DNA of 64,000 nucleotides from Leptospira semungkisensis (GCF_004770055.1 NZ_RQEP01000005.1:1302001-1366000), one strand, 5' to 3'. Numbered from the stretch's first letter, positions 52,592 through 61,982 are shown. Program-made: numbers and translations. Notes: generated from the letters alone by a model not told the origin.

Positions 52592-54406
52592 TTGGCAACT
52601 GCGACTAAAAAGAAAACATCTGCGCGTCCTAGCAAAACTAGCAAAGTAAAATTTGGGCCAAAGCCTCATCCGGTGAGTATACAATTCACCGAAGAGATGA
52701 AGGGTTTTATCTCTTTACCTGGCACTTCTTCTTATCATGAGGATTACGAGGCGGGTAAGAAGGCCGGCAATTATTTAATGTTCCACCTCACGATCCGAAT
52801 TCCTGATACCGAGTTCTTCGTTTATGATCCGAATGAAACGGGTGAGGCGATCGGTTGGGTGGAATGTCAGCCATTGGGTGGAAGATTTGAAGTAGAGAAG
52901 GGAGTCTTCAATCTGTTTGTGGATTCCGGCAAACCTTCTGCAAATGAGAAGCACATGAAATACCGTCTGTTCCTAAAGAACAAGGCGGGTACTAAGATCA
53001 CTCTAAACGGATTCAAGAAGGTCGTGGATGACGGTCTCTTGAATATCTGGAGAGACACTTCTACTTTATACACTACTGTGTATGAAGGTTATGTGGAAGA
53101 AAAGGCCGAGCCTAAGGCAAAGATACTTGGAACAGGTATATTAAGAATTCTTGAAAAAGATTTTATCAAGCAAATGACCACAATCCGTTCGAACGGAAGG
53201 ACATTTTCGGAAAGAAAGGATGCAGCTCTCCGATTTGGAGAATTATTCCTCGGAAATCTTTGGGAAATTTACGGAGCGCAATTCAGAGGTGCAGAACCTG
53301 AACTGTGGAGAGAACGAGACATTCCTGTATTTACTCTAGAAGGAGTGAAAGGAGCTAAGATCTCTCATCATCCTTTCGTTACGGAAGATAAGATCTCGGT
53401 GGGACTGATCCGCTTTCAGAAAAAGGAAAGTAAGGACGTAGTTATTTTAATGCACGGCCTTACTACATCGACTGATATGTTTGTTATGCCGGAGCATAAG
53501 AATCTAGTTACATATCTACATGAGAACGGCTATGGAGATGTATGGAGTTTCGATTGGCGAGGAAGTATGCGCTTCAGCTACAATCTATTCCCCCATAGAT
53601 ATAATTTAGATGATATCGCTCTATATGATGTTCCTGCAGCGTTGAAGTTAGTCAGAGAAGCGGTAGGTCCTGGAAAAAGGATCCATTTTGTGGTTCACTG
53701 CGTGGGCTCTATTTCATTCTTCATGAGTTTGCTTGCCGGCAAATTAGAAGGAATCACTAGTGTGGTTTCGAATAGTGTTTCTTTGACCCCGAATGTTCCT
53801 ACTTGGTCCAGGATCAAATTGTCTTTCGCACCTTTCTTGATGGAAGGAGTATTAAGATTTCCGAATGTAAATCCTCGCTGGCATTATCTTCCCGGCTTCG
53901 CTTCTGGTAAACTTTTGGCTAAATTTGTAAGCCTATTTCACCACGAATGCGACGAGCCTGCCTGTCATATGCTCAGTTTAATGTGGGGAACTGGCTGGCC
54001 TGCCTGCTACGAACATGAGAATCTACCTGATATTACTCATAGAAGGGTAGGGGATTTGTTTGGAGCGACTTCTTTGAACTATTATAGGCATATTCGCAAG
54101 GCAGTAGGCCGAAAATCTATGATTAAGTATGAACCTACGGATAAGAGATATGAATCTCTTCCTAATACTTATTTAGATGGGGCTTCCAAGGTAAAGACGC
54201 CTATCTTGTTCATGACAGGGGACAAGAATAAAGTATTCAAAGATTCTAATATTGTAGCTTATGAAACCTTCGGTCGTTTAAATCCAGGGAATAAGAATGA
54301 GCTTTTTATTGCGAAGGGGTATGGTCACCAGGATACTTTGATGGGCAAGAAGAGCGATAAGGATATTTTTCCGAGAATTCTTGAATTCCTAAAGAAACAC
54401 TCTTAA
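52592..54406 (+). CDS. Alpha/beta hydrolase with Cys nucleophile
   Basis: 604 residues, TTG start 9 nt after the GMC gene stop. The first ~230 residues form a separate domain; the hydrolase begins with ILMHGLTTSTDMFVMPEHKNLVTYLHENGYGDVWSFDWRGSMRF. The nucleophile elbow is VVHCVGSISF: Cys370 stands where most lipases have Ser, as in PHA synthases (GxCxG). An acid in MTGDKNKVF and a catalytic-type His in KGYGHQDTLMG complete a triad. A plausible thioester-type intermediate or lipid acyl transfer is suggested. It is co-transcribed with the GMC oxidoreductase; some bacteria carry both functions on one protein, from memory. Confidence 0.8.
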   Translation: MATATKKKTSARPSKTSKVKFGPKPHPVSIQFTEEMKGFISLPGTSSYHEDYEAGKKAGNYLMFHLTIRIPDTEFFVYDPNETGEAIGWVECQPLGGRFEVEKGVFNLFVDSGKPSANEKHMKYRLFLKNKAGTKITLNGFKKVVDDGLLNIWRDTSTLYTTVYEGYVEEKAEPKAKILGTGILRILEKDFIKQMTTIRSNGRTFSERKDAALRFGELFLGNLWEIYGAQFRGAEPELWRERDIPVFTLEGVKGAKISHHPFVTEDKISVGLIRFQKKESKDVVILMHGLTTSTDMFVMPEHKNLVTYLHENGYGDVWSFDWRGSMRFSYNLFPHRYNLDDIALYDVPAALKLVREAVGPGKRIHFVVHCVGSISFFMSLLAGKLEGITSVVSNSVSLTPNVPTWSRIKLSFAPFLMEGVLRFPNVNPRWHYLPGFASGKLLAKFVSLFHHECDEPACHMLSLMWGTGWPACYEHENLPDITHRRVGDLFGATSLNYYRHIRKAVGRKSMIKYEPTDKRYESLPNTYLDGASKVKTPILFMTGDKNKVFKDSNIVAYETFGRLNPGNKNELFIAKGYGHQDTLMGKKSDKDIFPRILEFLKKHS

Positions 54407-54424
54407 CGCTCTTGGCGATCCAGG

Positions 54425-54447
54425 ATCGAGCCGATTATCGGCTCGAT
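54425..54447. terminator. Convergent-gene hairpin, perfect 10-bp stem
   Basis: ATCGAGCCGA / TCGGCTCGAT with a 3-nt loop that is exactly the TAA stop of the minus-strand gene (54435-54437). No T run on either strand, so termination strength is uncertain. Confidence 0.5.
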
Positions 54448-55175
54448 TCCGTTGCTACCACCGATTTGGAGAGATAGAGGATCACGATTGCAGCGAATAG
54501 CATGTCTGCAAATACGAGACCTGCCATCCATGCTTCGGATCGGATCACGAAAGTCATCATTCCTTTCACAAAGATAGGAAGAGAGAATAGGTTCAGAACA
54601 ATGATCCCGATCACGAAGTTTCTCTTTCCGTTTGGAGCAGGGAACTCGAAGTTCTTTAAGAAAATATAAGTACCGATTGCAGAAAGAGCCGCTTGGATAG
54701 CAAAGCCTAACAAAGGAGCTGCGGCACTGATCCCCAATTCTGGGTTTGCAGGATCCAAGGATACGATTGGTCCGATGATAGGAGCACTCGATAAAGGAAG
54801 GATCTTTAAGTCATGGTCATGAACAAGCAGGTCTAGAATCCAATGTCCTGTTGCAGCAAGTGCAATCGCGATATAACGTGTTGCCGTGGATACTTTCAGT
54901 GATTTCAAAAGTAAGAAGAATATGATGCCGATGATGATCCCACCGCCGAGAGAGTGAGAGTATTGTTGGCTAAGTAGTTTCATATTACCGATGTAAAGAA
55001 AAGGTAACTCTACTTTCATAAATTCTAAAGGAGGGGAGAAGCCGAAAGGATTTAGATTCAATACGATCCAAACCAACTCCACTACTTCTGCTGAGATCAA
55101 TAAGATCCAAAGAGGAACGTCTTTGAATTTTGATTTAACTAAAAACGCTGATGATAAGTGTCCGATGCCTGTCAT
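54435..55175 (-). CDS. Multi-pass membrane protein, metal-hydrolase-like pattern
   Basis: 246 residues, about seven hydrophobic helices. Polar conserved-looking residues occur in membrane context: IGHLSSAF, QYSHSLGG and ALAATGHWILDLLVHDHDLKIL. Such H..SHS..GHWxxDxxxHxxD spacing recalls YdjM/DUF457-type membrane-bound metal-dependent hydrolases, but I assign it only by pattern. Divergent from the SDR gene (79 nt between starts). Confidence 0.6.
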   Translation of the reverse strand: MTGIGHLSSAFLVKSKFKDVPLWILLISAEVVELVWIVLNLNPFGFSPPLEFMKVELPFLYIGNMKLLSQQYSHSLGGGIIIGIIFFLLLKSLKVSTATRYIAIALAATGHWILDLLVHDHDLKILPLSSAPIIGPIVSLDPANPELGISAAAPLLGFAIQAALSAIGTYIFLKNFEFPAPNGKRNFVIGIIVLNLFSLPIFVKGMMTFVIRSEAWMAGLVFADMLFAAIVILYLSKSVVATESSR

Positions 55176-55254
55176 TGGTGACGAAAGATATTAAAAACAA
55201 TATTATATGCAATAAATAATTTGCTTAAGTATGTAAAGTTTGAAAAATTTGGCC

Positions 55255-56103
55255 ATGGAACACATACTTATTACGGGTGTGAACTCAGGAGTCGGACTTG
55301 CGTTAACCGAAAAGTTAATCCAAGAAGGTTCCTTTGTATTCGGCAGCGTACGTTCGAAAAATCAGGGAGCGGCTCTCGCTACCAAATTTGGAAAATCATT
55401 CTATCCTTTATACTTTGATGTAACTGATGAGGCTGCTATCAGCAATGCAGTCCAAGAAGTTGCGAAGGTATTAAATGGAAAAAGCTTAAACGCTCTTGTG
55501 AACAATGCGGGAGTAGTTGTCCCGGGTCCTTTAATGGAAATGCCCGTCTCTTCTTTTAGAGAACAGATAGAGATCAACTTGATCGCTCCCTTTCTTATTT
55601 CTCAAAAATTTCTTCCTCTGTTAGGTGCGGCTAAGGATCACAAGTTTCCTCCCGGTCGGATCATTAACGTGAGTTCGCTGAGCGGAGTTCGTACCTTTCC
55701 ATTTTTATCTGCTTACTCGGTTTCAAAGCATGGGCTCGAAGCATTGACTGATGGTTTTCGTAGAGAGTTGAGTCTTTATGGTGTGGACGTGATCTCTATT
55801 CTTCCTGGAGCGATTTTGACCCCCTTAACGGATAAGATCAACGATACAGTTAGAGAATTAGCGAATCGTTCAGTATACAGAGACTCACTTTTGGCTTTTA
55901 TTCGAGTGAACGAGAAGAAGGCGAACTCGGGAGTGCCAATGTCAAAGGTGATTGCAGCAATATTACATGCGCTTCACAGCTCTCATCCGAAAACTCGATA
56001 TTTTTTAAAAAGTAGTTTCCTTACCGACACCTTTTTGCCCAAATTCCTTCCGACTCGGATCTTCGATAAATTAATTTCAAAAGCATTAGGAATTCATACT
56101 TAA
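55255..56103 (+). CDS. Short-chain dehydrogenase/reductase
   Basis: 282 residues from ATG 55255 (a TTG at 55240 adds five). Nucleotide-binding TGVNSGVGLA, NNAGVV, catalytic Ser in NVSSLSG and catalytic Tyr/Lys in YSVSKHGLE. NAD(P)-dependent oxidoreductase; substrate unknown, possibly a sterol- or retinol-like compound given the adjacent GMC oxidoreductase. Its stop is 1 nt from the start of the adenylate-cyclase gene, so both share a transcript. Confidence 0.9.
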   Translation: MEHILITGVNSGVGLALTEKLIQEGSFVFGSVRSKNQGAALATKFGKSFYPLYFDVTDEAAISNAVQEVAKVLNGKSLNALVNNAGVVVPGPLMEMPVSSFREQIEINLIAPFLISQKFLPLLGAAKDHKFPPGRIINVSSLSGVRTFPFLSAYSVSKHGLEALTDGFRRELSLYGVDVISILPGAILTPLTDKINDTVRELANRSVYRDSLLAFIRVNEKKANSGVPMSKVIAAILHALHSSHPKTRYFLKSSFLTDTFLPKFLPTRIFDKLISKALGIHT

Positions 56104-56104
56104 T

Positions 56105-58201
56105 ATGACTTACTCGGCCCGTATACTTTTGTTCATTTCCTTAGCTCTACTTTCTTCTCCTATATTTTCCGAGCCGGATACGTCCTCGGACATAGTTTTA
56201 ACGGATGAGCAGGACCAGTACGATATTCGAAATGCTGTGTCCTTTTTAGTGGATAAGGAAAAGAATCTAACTATACGGGACGTTTTAAAGGCTGACGAAG
56301 GTCATCAATTTCAGAAGTTCGGAAAGACGAATTTCGGAATTACGAATTTTGCATATTGGGTGCGCATTCCAGTCATGAATAGATCCAAGAAAGTCAGAAA
56401 CTGGTACATGGAGATCAGCCATCCGGTTTTAGATCACGTTGACTTTTATATTCCATCTGCCTCAGGATACATTCCGAAGTTTTCGGGAGATAAATTGCCG
56501 TTTCACGAGAGAGAGATCAATCATCGTAATTTTATATTCGAATTGCCTTTTGGTCATGACGAGAACGAGTCTTCGGAAGGAGTTTTTTATCTAAGAGTAG
56601 AATCAGAGAGTACGATTTCTCTTCCTCTTGAGATATTAAGTGAGAAGACATTTGCTAACCGAAATTCTACGGAGCAATTTGTATTTGGGCTTTATTACGG
56701 GCTTATCTTCGTGATGGCACTGTATAATTTGTTCATCTTCTTTACCGTTCGGGATTTAAGTTATCTTTTCTACGTGTTCTATATTGTCACGTTTGGGCTT
56801 TTGCAGATGAGTTTGAACGGGATCGCATTTCAATTTATCTGGCCGAATTCGGTTTGGATGGCGAGTTATGCTCCTACCTTCCTCATTCCTCTTTTGCCCA
56901 CGTTTGTGATCTTGTTCTCCAGATATTTTCTGATTACATTCGAATATCTGCCTAGAATGGATAAGGTTCTTCTTCTTTCCAGTGCGGTCGGATTAATACT
57001 GACTATCATCTCTATCTTCGTTAAGATATCTTCTGTCTTGGGGATCCTTGCAGTCTTTGCAATGTTGAATATTCCTCTGATCTTGGGCTGTGCTATCTAT
57101 ACATTAAGAAAAGGTTATAGACCTGCGATCTATTATCTGACAGCCTGGCTGACTCTCTTATTCGGAGGGGTTCTTTACGGTCTCAAAGCGTTTGGTATCT
57201 TGCCTGATATCTTCTTAACGAACTACGGTTTACAGATTGGTGCCGGATTGGAAGTAATCCTTCTCTCTTTTGCGTTAGCTTCTCGTATCAACATGATCAA
57301 AAAGGAGAAAGAAGAGGCACAAGCTAAGACCTTAGAGATGCAAAAGATCCTGACGGAATCTTATGCTAGATTCGTTCCCAAGGATTTCTTAGCGAACTTG
57401 GGAAAGGAATCCATTCTGGATGTAAGGTTGGGAGACCAGATCCAAAAGGAAATGGCGGTGCTTTTCAGCGATATTCGTTCCTTTACTACCTTATCGGAGC
57501 AGATGACACCAGCGGAGAATTTTAACTTCATCAATTCTTATCTAAGTAGAATGAGCCCGATCATTCAGCGTCACAACGGATTTATAGATAAGTTCATCGG
57601 TGATGCGATCATGGCTCTATTTCAAAGAAATGTAATAGACGCCGTTTCTGCCGGAGTGGAGATGCAAAAATACCTAAAGGTATATAATGAACATCGTAAT
57701 CGACAAGGCTATATGCCCATTCAGATCGGAGTGGGGATACATTCGGGTTCTTTGATGCTCGGTACAATAGGCGCCGAAGAAAGATTAGAAGGAACTGTTA
57801 TCTCTGATACTGTGAATTTAGCCTCTAGGATCGAAAGCTTAACTAAGGTCTATGGATCTAGGATAGCGGTGAGTGAAAGTACCATCGAAGAGGTTAAAAA
57901 AGAGGGAAGGTTTAATTTCAGATTCTTGGATCGGGTGAAGGTAAAGGGAAAGCAAAAGCCTGTTTCGGTTTATGAAGTCTTTGATGGAGACGAGCCTGAG
58001 CAACAGGACCTGAAAATTAAAACCAGAGAATCGTATGAAAAAGGTGTGAAGGCATTCTATGCTCACGCTTTCGACGAGGCAAAGATCCAATTCGAGAAAG
58101 TGATCTCCCTTTTTCCGGATGATAAGGCCACTCAACTCTATTTAAAAAGACTATTCCCGGTGACTCATACTGCAAAAGCAGTAGAAGAAATCGAAGACTG
58201 A
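56105..58201 (+). CDS. 7TM receptor-type adenylate cyclase (7TMR-DISM)
   Basis: 698 residues. Signal peptide, extracytoplasmic 7TMR-DISM-type 2 domain (~25-185, with NFGITNFAYWVRIPV and HPVLDHVDFY), seven transmembrane helices (~195-405), a short coiled linker, then a class III cyclase domain (~445-620). Catalytic residues: D456 and D500 (metal), K496 and D568 (adenine specificity), N571 and R575 (transition state). This marks an adenylate cyclase. The last ~70 residues include a TPR-like helix pair. The ligand of the exterior domain, typically carbohydrate-like, is unknown. Cotranscribed with the SDR gene. Confidence 0.9.
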   Translation: MTYSARILLFISLALLSSPIFSEPDTSSDIVLTDEQDQYDIRNAVSFLVDKEKNLTIRDVLKADEGHQFQKFGKTNFGITNFAYWVRIPVMNRSKKVRNWYMEISHPVLDHVDFYIPSASGYIPKFSGDKLPFHEREINHRNFIFELPFGHDENESSEGVFYLRVESESTISLPLEILSEKTFANRNSTEQFVFGLYYGLIFVMALYNLFIFFTVRDLSYLFYVFYIVTFGLLQMSLNGIAFQFIWPNSVWMASYAPTFLIPLLPTFVILFSRYFLITFEYLPRMDKVLLLSSAVGLILTIISIFVKISSVLGILAVFAMLNIPLILGCAIYTLRKGYRPAIYYLTAWLTLLFGGVLYGLKAFGILPDIFLTNYGLQIGAGLEVILLSFALASRINMIKKEKEEAQAKTLEMQKILTESYARFVPKDFLANLGKESILDVRLGDQIQKEMAVLFSDIRSFTTLSEQMTPAENFNFINSYLSRMSPIIQRHNGFIDKFIGDAIMALFQRNVIDAVSAGVEMQKYLKVYNEHRNRQGYMPIQIGVGIHSGSLMLGTIGAEERLEGTVISDTVNLASRIESLTKVYGSRIAVSESTIEEVKKEGRFNFRFLDRVKVKGKQKPVSVYEVFDGDEPEQQDLKIKTRESYEKGVKAFYAHAFDEAKIQFEKVISLFPDDKATQLYLKRLFPVTHTAKAVEEIED

Positions 58202-58440
58202 TTCTCAAATAAGCGATCCTCCGTTTGGTGGGCTTGGATCGGCCCTCGTCTTTGTGAAATCTCTTATGTTCCGAAGAAAGAGCAATTTTGTTCTTTCCCA
58301 AGGAATATATATGTAAATCCTGCACACAGACGTGGCTATCATGGTGATGTTTCTAACGCAATTTTCATCGGTTTTCTCCTCCGCGTCGAGCTTTCAAAAC
58401 GCTTCTCTCTTATTCTGTGGAGAGGTTGGGTTGTAATCAC
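58202..58440 (+). other. 239-nt gap between the two receptor genes
   Basis: Carries a hairpin GAAAGAGCAA (58276-58285) / TTGTTCTTTC (58288-58297), one G-U, not followed by Ts; possible processing or weak terminator. GAGAGG at 58420-58425 precedes the next start. Confidence 0.4.
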
Positions 58441-60504
58441 ATGGCCCATCTCTTTCGGATCCTTCTACTTTCTCTTCTCATGCTTTTGGCTCATCCTAGT
58501 TTTTCAGACCAGGGAGAGTTGAGCGATATCCATCTGACAGATGAGCAAGAGCAATATGATATAACCCATTCTGTTTCTTTTTATATAGATAAGGAGAAGA
58601 CACTGAAGATCGAAGACATTCTTCGTTTAGATGGGGAGAAGAAGTTTCAAAAATTAGAAAAGACCAATTTTGGAATTACGAATTTTGCATATTGGGTCCG
58701 TATTCCAATTCGGAATAATTCCAAAAATGTTCGCAATTGGTATTTAGAAGTTAGTCATCCTGTTCTTGATCATGTGGATTTTTATTCACCTGAAACGGAA
58801 GGTTACTCTGTGAAACTTTCCGGCGATAAGGTTCCATTCCGAAAAAGAGAAATCAATCATAGAAATTTTATATTCGAACTTCCTCTTAAGAATGATGGAG
58901 GAAAAGGCGAGACTGTTTTTTATATCCGCTCCGAGTCGGAAAGCACTGTCTCTCTGCCCATTCATATTCTAAGTGAAAAGACTTTTTCTAATCTGAATTC
59001 TACGGAACAATTCATATTCGGGATTTACTATGGGCTCATCTTCGTAATGGCTCTCTATAATTTATTCATCTTCTTTACCGTAAAAGATCTGAGTTATTTT
59101 TATTACGTAGTTTATATCACTGCGTTCGGACTTTTGCAGATGAGCTTGAACGGTCTTGCATTTCAATATGTTTGGCCCAATTCGATCTGGCTGGCAAGTT
59201 ACGCTCCTACTTTTCTAATCCCACTTGTGACTGCGCTCGCGATCATGTTCTCTCGTCACTTCTTGACCATGTCGGAGTATATGCCGAGAGTCAATCGGAT
59301 CCTTTTGATCGATAGTATATTCGGATTTGCTCTTACTTTCGTTTCCGTTTTCGCTAAAATATCTTCTATACTTTGGTTGATCGCTCTGTATGCGATGCAT
59401 ATCGTTCCAACTTTGCTTGCCTTTGCAGTTTATACATTAAGAAAAGGTTATAAGCCTGCTATTTATTATTTGGTGGGCTGGCTGACCCTTCTTGTGGGCG
59501 CGCTTCTATACGGATTGAAGTCCTTTGCGATCGTTCCGGATATATTTGCGACGAGTTATGGATGGCAACTCGGTGCCGGTTTGGAAGCGGTATTGTTTTC
59601 CTTTGCCTTGGCCTCTCGGATCAAGATGATTGAGAAGGAAAAAGAAGAGGCTCAGGCCAAGACCTTGCAGATCCAAAAGACCCTGAATGATTCTTTAGAA
59701 ACACTTGTTCATGAACGGACTAAGACGATTGAAGAACAAAAGTTGGAAATAGAAAGAAAGGCTAAGATGATCGAAAAGGATCTAGCGATTGCGGCAAAGA
59801 TCCAAATCTCCCTTCTTCCTTCGGATCCTCCTAAGTCTCGTAATATTCGGATCGCGTATCGCTGTATCCCTATGCTTCATGTAGGCGGGGACTTTGTTGA
59901 ATTGATTGCGGATCGAACTGGTAGGGCCTTCGGTATTTTTATTTGCGATGTTACTGGTCACGGAACTGGAGCGGCTATGGTTGCCGCGATGGTCAAGATG
60001 GCACTTGCAGAATGGGTGGATTATCTAAGTGATCCTGGGCACATGCTTTCTAAAATGAGAGCGCAGCTAGTAGGAAAGTTAAACGGGAATTTCTTAACTG
60101 CAACCATGATCACTGTCTTTCCTGAGTCGGGTCGTCTGTTGATTGCAAATGCGGGGCATCCGGAGACGATTATCATCCGCAAGTCCACTGGGAATCACGA
60201 AATGTATAGACCTTCCGGAGTGGCGATCAACGAATTTCTATCAACGCCTCGCTACCAAACCGTGCAAACTGATCTTTCGGCAGGAGATAAACTTGTCCTA
60301 TATACGGATGGATTGCCGGAAGCGAGGTCTAAATCCGGAGAGTTTTATGGAGAGGATAGGTTTTGGACCTTACTCAAGGAAAATTCCCAATTTGAGCCGG
60401 AACGCTTCTGCACTACCGTTATCCGTAAGATCCAAGACTTCACTGAAGAAGAGCAAAATTCTCACGACGATATGGCATTAGTCGTCCTAGAATATTTAGG
60501 TTAA
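58441..60504 (+). CDS. 7TM receptor with SpoIIE/PP2C phosphatase output (RsbU-like)
   Basis: 687 residues from ATG 58441, a clean signal peptide MAHLFRILLLSLLMLLAHPSFS. The extracellular, seven-helix and linker parts are strongly similar to those of the preceding cyclase, with almost identical stretches through the linker EKEKEEAQAKTLQIQKTL. From there it differs: a helical signalling coiled coil (LVHERTKTIEEQKLEIERKAKMIEKD), then a SpoIIE-type PP2C domain with LHVGGDFVEL, CDVTGHGTGAAM (metal Asp), YTDGLPEA and HDDMALVVLEYL. It probably dephosphorylates an anti-anti-sigma (STAS) protein in a partner-switching pathway. Confidence 0.9.
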   Translation: MAHLFRILLLSLLMLLAHPSFSDQGELSDIHLTDEQEQYDITHSVSFYIDKEKTLKIEDILRLDGEKKFQKLEKTNFGITNFAYWVRIPIRNNSKNVRNWYLEVSHPVLDHVDFYSPETEGYSVKLSGDKVPFRKREINHRNFIFELPLKNDGGKGETVFYIRSESESTVSLPIHILSEKTFSNLNSTEQFIFGIYYGLIFVMALYNLFIFFTVKDLSYFYYVVYITAFGLLQMSLNGLAFQYVWPNSIWLASYAPTFLIPLVTALAIMFSRHFLTMSEYMPRVNRILLIDSIFGFALTFVSVFAKISSILWLIALYAMHIVPTLLAFAVYTLRKGYKPAIYYLVGWLTLLVGALLYGLKSFAIVPDIFATSYGWQLGAGLEAVLFSFALASRIKMIEKEKEEAQAKTLQIQKTLNDSLETLVHERTKTIEEQKLEIERKAKMIEKDLAIAAKIQISLLPSDPPKSRNIRIAYRCIPMLHVGGDFVELIADRTGRAFGIFICDVTGHGTGAAMVAAMVKMALAEWVDYLSDPGHMLSKMRAQLVGKLNGNFLTATMITVFPESGRLLIANAGHPETIIIRKSTGNHEMYRPSGVAINEFLSTPRYQTVQTDLSAGDKLVLYTDGLPEARSKSGEFYGEDRFWTLLKENSQFEPERFCTTVIRKIQDFTEEEQNSHDDMALVVLEYLG

Positions 60505-60592
60505 TTTCTTCTTTCCCTTATTAAAATAGGAAAGTTCTGTAGAAGGACCTCCCGCATTTCCGATATTCTACTTAGCCCTCGGAGATCCGAAG

Positions 60593-61897
60593 ATGTTAAG
60601 TGAGAATAATAGAGTCAGAGTCTACTGGGATATACTTGTATTTATTTGCATATTCTGGGCTTCTCTGGAATCTCCATTAAGGATCGTCTTATCTTACGAC
60701 CAGAATATAGTTCTCACAGGAATCTACTTCTTTGTAGATTCAGTCTTTGCCTTAGATATATTATGGAACTGTTTCACTCCGGAATATAAGGAAGGAAAAT
60801 GGATCTTTGCAAGACCTCAGATCTTAAAAGATTATTTTAAGACTTGGTTTCTATTAGATCTGATTGCAGCTCTTCCTTTGGAATATGCAACTTTCAAGAT
60901 ATTCGGGATCCAACAATCCACTCATCCTTATCTTTATCTCGTACTCGGGATCACTCGAATCTTAAAGATATTCCGAATATCGGATATCTTACATAGGATC
61001 AATCTGGCCTTTCAGCCTACTCCCGGTATCTTACGTTTGGTCCTATTCTCTTTTTGGGCGACTGTGATCGCGCATTGGTGTGCGGTTGGATGGCTATTCG
61101 TGGACGATCGAGCGGACTACCAAACAGGAACGGAAGATTATATCAAGGCTTTGTATTGGACGGTTACAACGATCGCCACTGTGGGTTACGGTGATATCAC
61201 TCCTGCGAATACGGTGCAAAGGATATATACTATTTTTGTAATGATTTTGGGAGCTGGTGTTTACGCGACCGTAATCGGTAATATAGCAAGTATATTAGGA
61301 AATCTTGATCTGGCAAAAGCGGCTCAACTTAAAAAAATGGCTCAGGTGGATTCTTTCTTAAGGGCAAGAGGGGTATCGTCGGAATTGCGACGCAAGGTTC
61401 GAGATTATTATATGTACGTGATCGACAGGGGCTGGGGAGAAGATGAAAATCATCTATTGAACGATCTTCCCATCTCGTTAAAGAGAGAAGTAAAGATCCG
61501 GTTGCATAGAGGTCTATTGGAGAAAGTGCCTTTCTTGAAAGGAGCGGATCCCGCGTTGGTCACAAATCTCATCTTCTTATTAAGACCGGCCATCTATTTG
61601 AAGGGGGACACTATCTTTCGAAAGGGAGATATGGGAGATAGCTTATATATTCTAAGCGAAGGCTCCGTGGATATCATGAGTGACGACAACACTATATTCC
61701 TAACTCTTATAGAAGGGCAGTTTTTCGGAGAACTTGCATTGATTACAGAAGAACCGAGGGCAGCTACGGTTCGAACGAATTCAATCTGTGAGATCTATAC
61801 TCTGAATAAAATGGATTTTAATCGGTCTCTCGAACTGTTTCCAGAATTTCGTTCGGCGATAGAGAAGTCGGTTTCGAGCATAAAAAAGCATTCTTAA
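60593..61897 (+). CDS. Cyclic-nucleotide-gated potassium channel, SthK/LliK-like
   Basis: 434 residues. Six transmembrane helices with a voltage-sensor-like S4 (ITRILKIFRISDILHRI), pore loop with selectivity filter TVGYGD (196-201), so K+-type. C-linker of the SthK/HCN kind (QLKKMAQVDSFLRARGVSSELRRKVRDYYMYV), then a cyclic-nucleotide-binding domain with phosphate-binding cassette FGELALITEEPRAATV (G379, R389). The residue after the Arg is Ala as in PKA, which favours cAMP. The closest described relatives are the Leptospira licerasiae channel LliK and Spirochaeta SthK. It follows the receptor pair by 88 nt. Confidence 0.93.
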   Translation: MLSENNRVRVYWDILVFICIFWASLESPLRIVLSYDQNIVLTGIYFFVDSVFALDILWNCFTPEYKEGKWIFARPQILKDYFKTWFLLDLIAALPLEYATFKIFGIQQSTHPYLYLVLGITRILKIFRISDILHRINLAFQPTPGILRLVLFSFWATVIAHWCAVGWLFVDDRADYQTGTEDYIKALYWTVTTIATVGYGDITPANTVQRIYTIFVMILGAGVYATVIGNIASILGNLDLAKAAQLKKMAQVDSFLRARGVSSELRRKVRDYYMYVIDRGWGEDENHLLNDLPISLKREVKIRLHRGLLEKVPFLKGADPALVTNLIFLLRPAIYLKGDTIFRKGDMGDSLYILSEGSVDIMSDDNTIFLTLIEGQFFGELALITEEPRAATVRTNSICEIYTLNKMDFNRSLELFPEFRSAIEKSVSSIKKHS

Positions 61898-61929
61898 AAT
61901 ACAATTCGATCTTGGAGTATCGAAAATAC

Positions 61930-61957
61930 TTGACCTTCTCCTTTTACAGGCTAAAAA
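61930..61957 (+). promoter_or_regulatory. Weak promoter candidate for the DUF1761 gene
   Basis: TTGACC (61930-61935), 16-bp spacer, TAAAAA (61952-61957). The -10 is poor, so confidence is low. Confidence 0.3.
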
Positions 61958-61982
61958 CTCGGGCTTATAAAAAGGAGAATGT

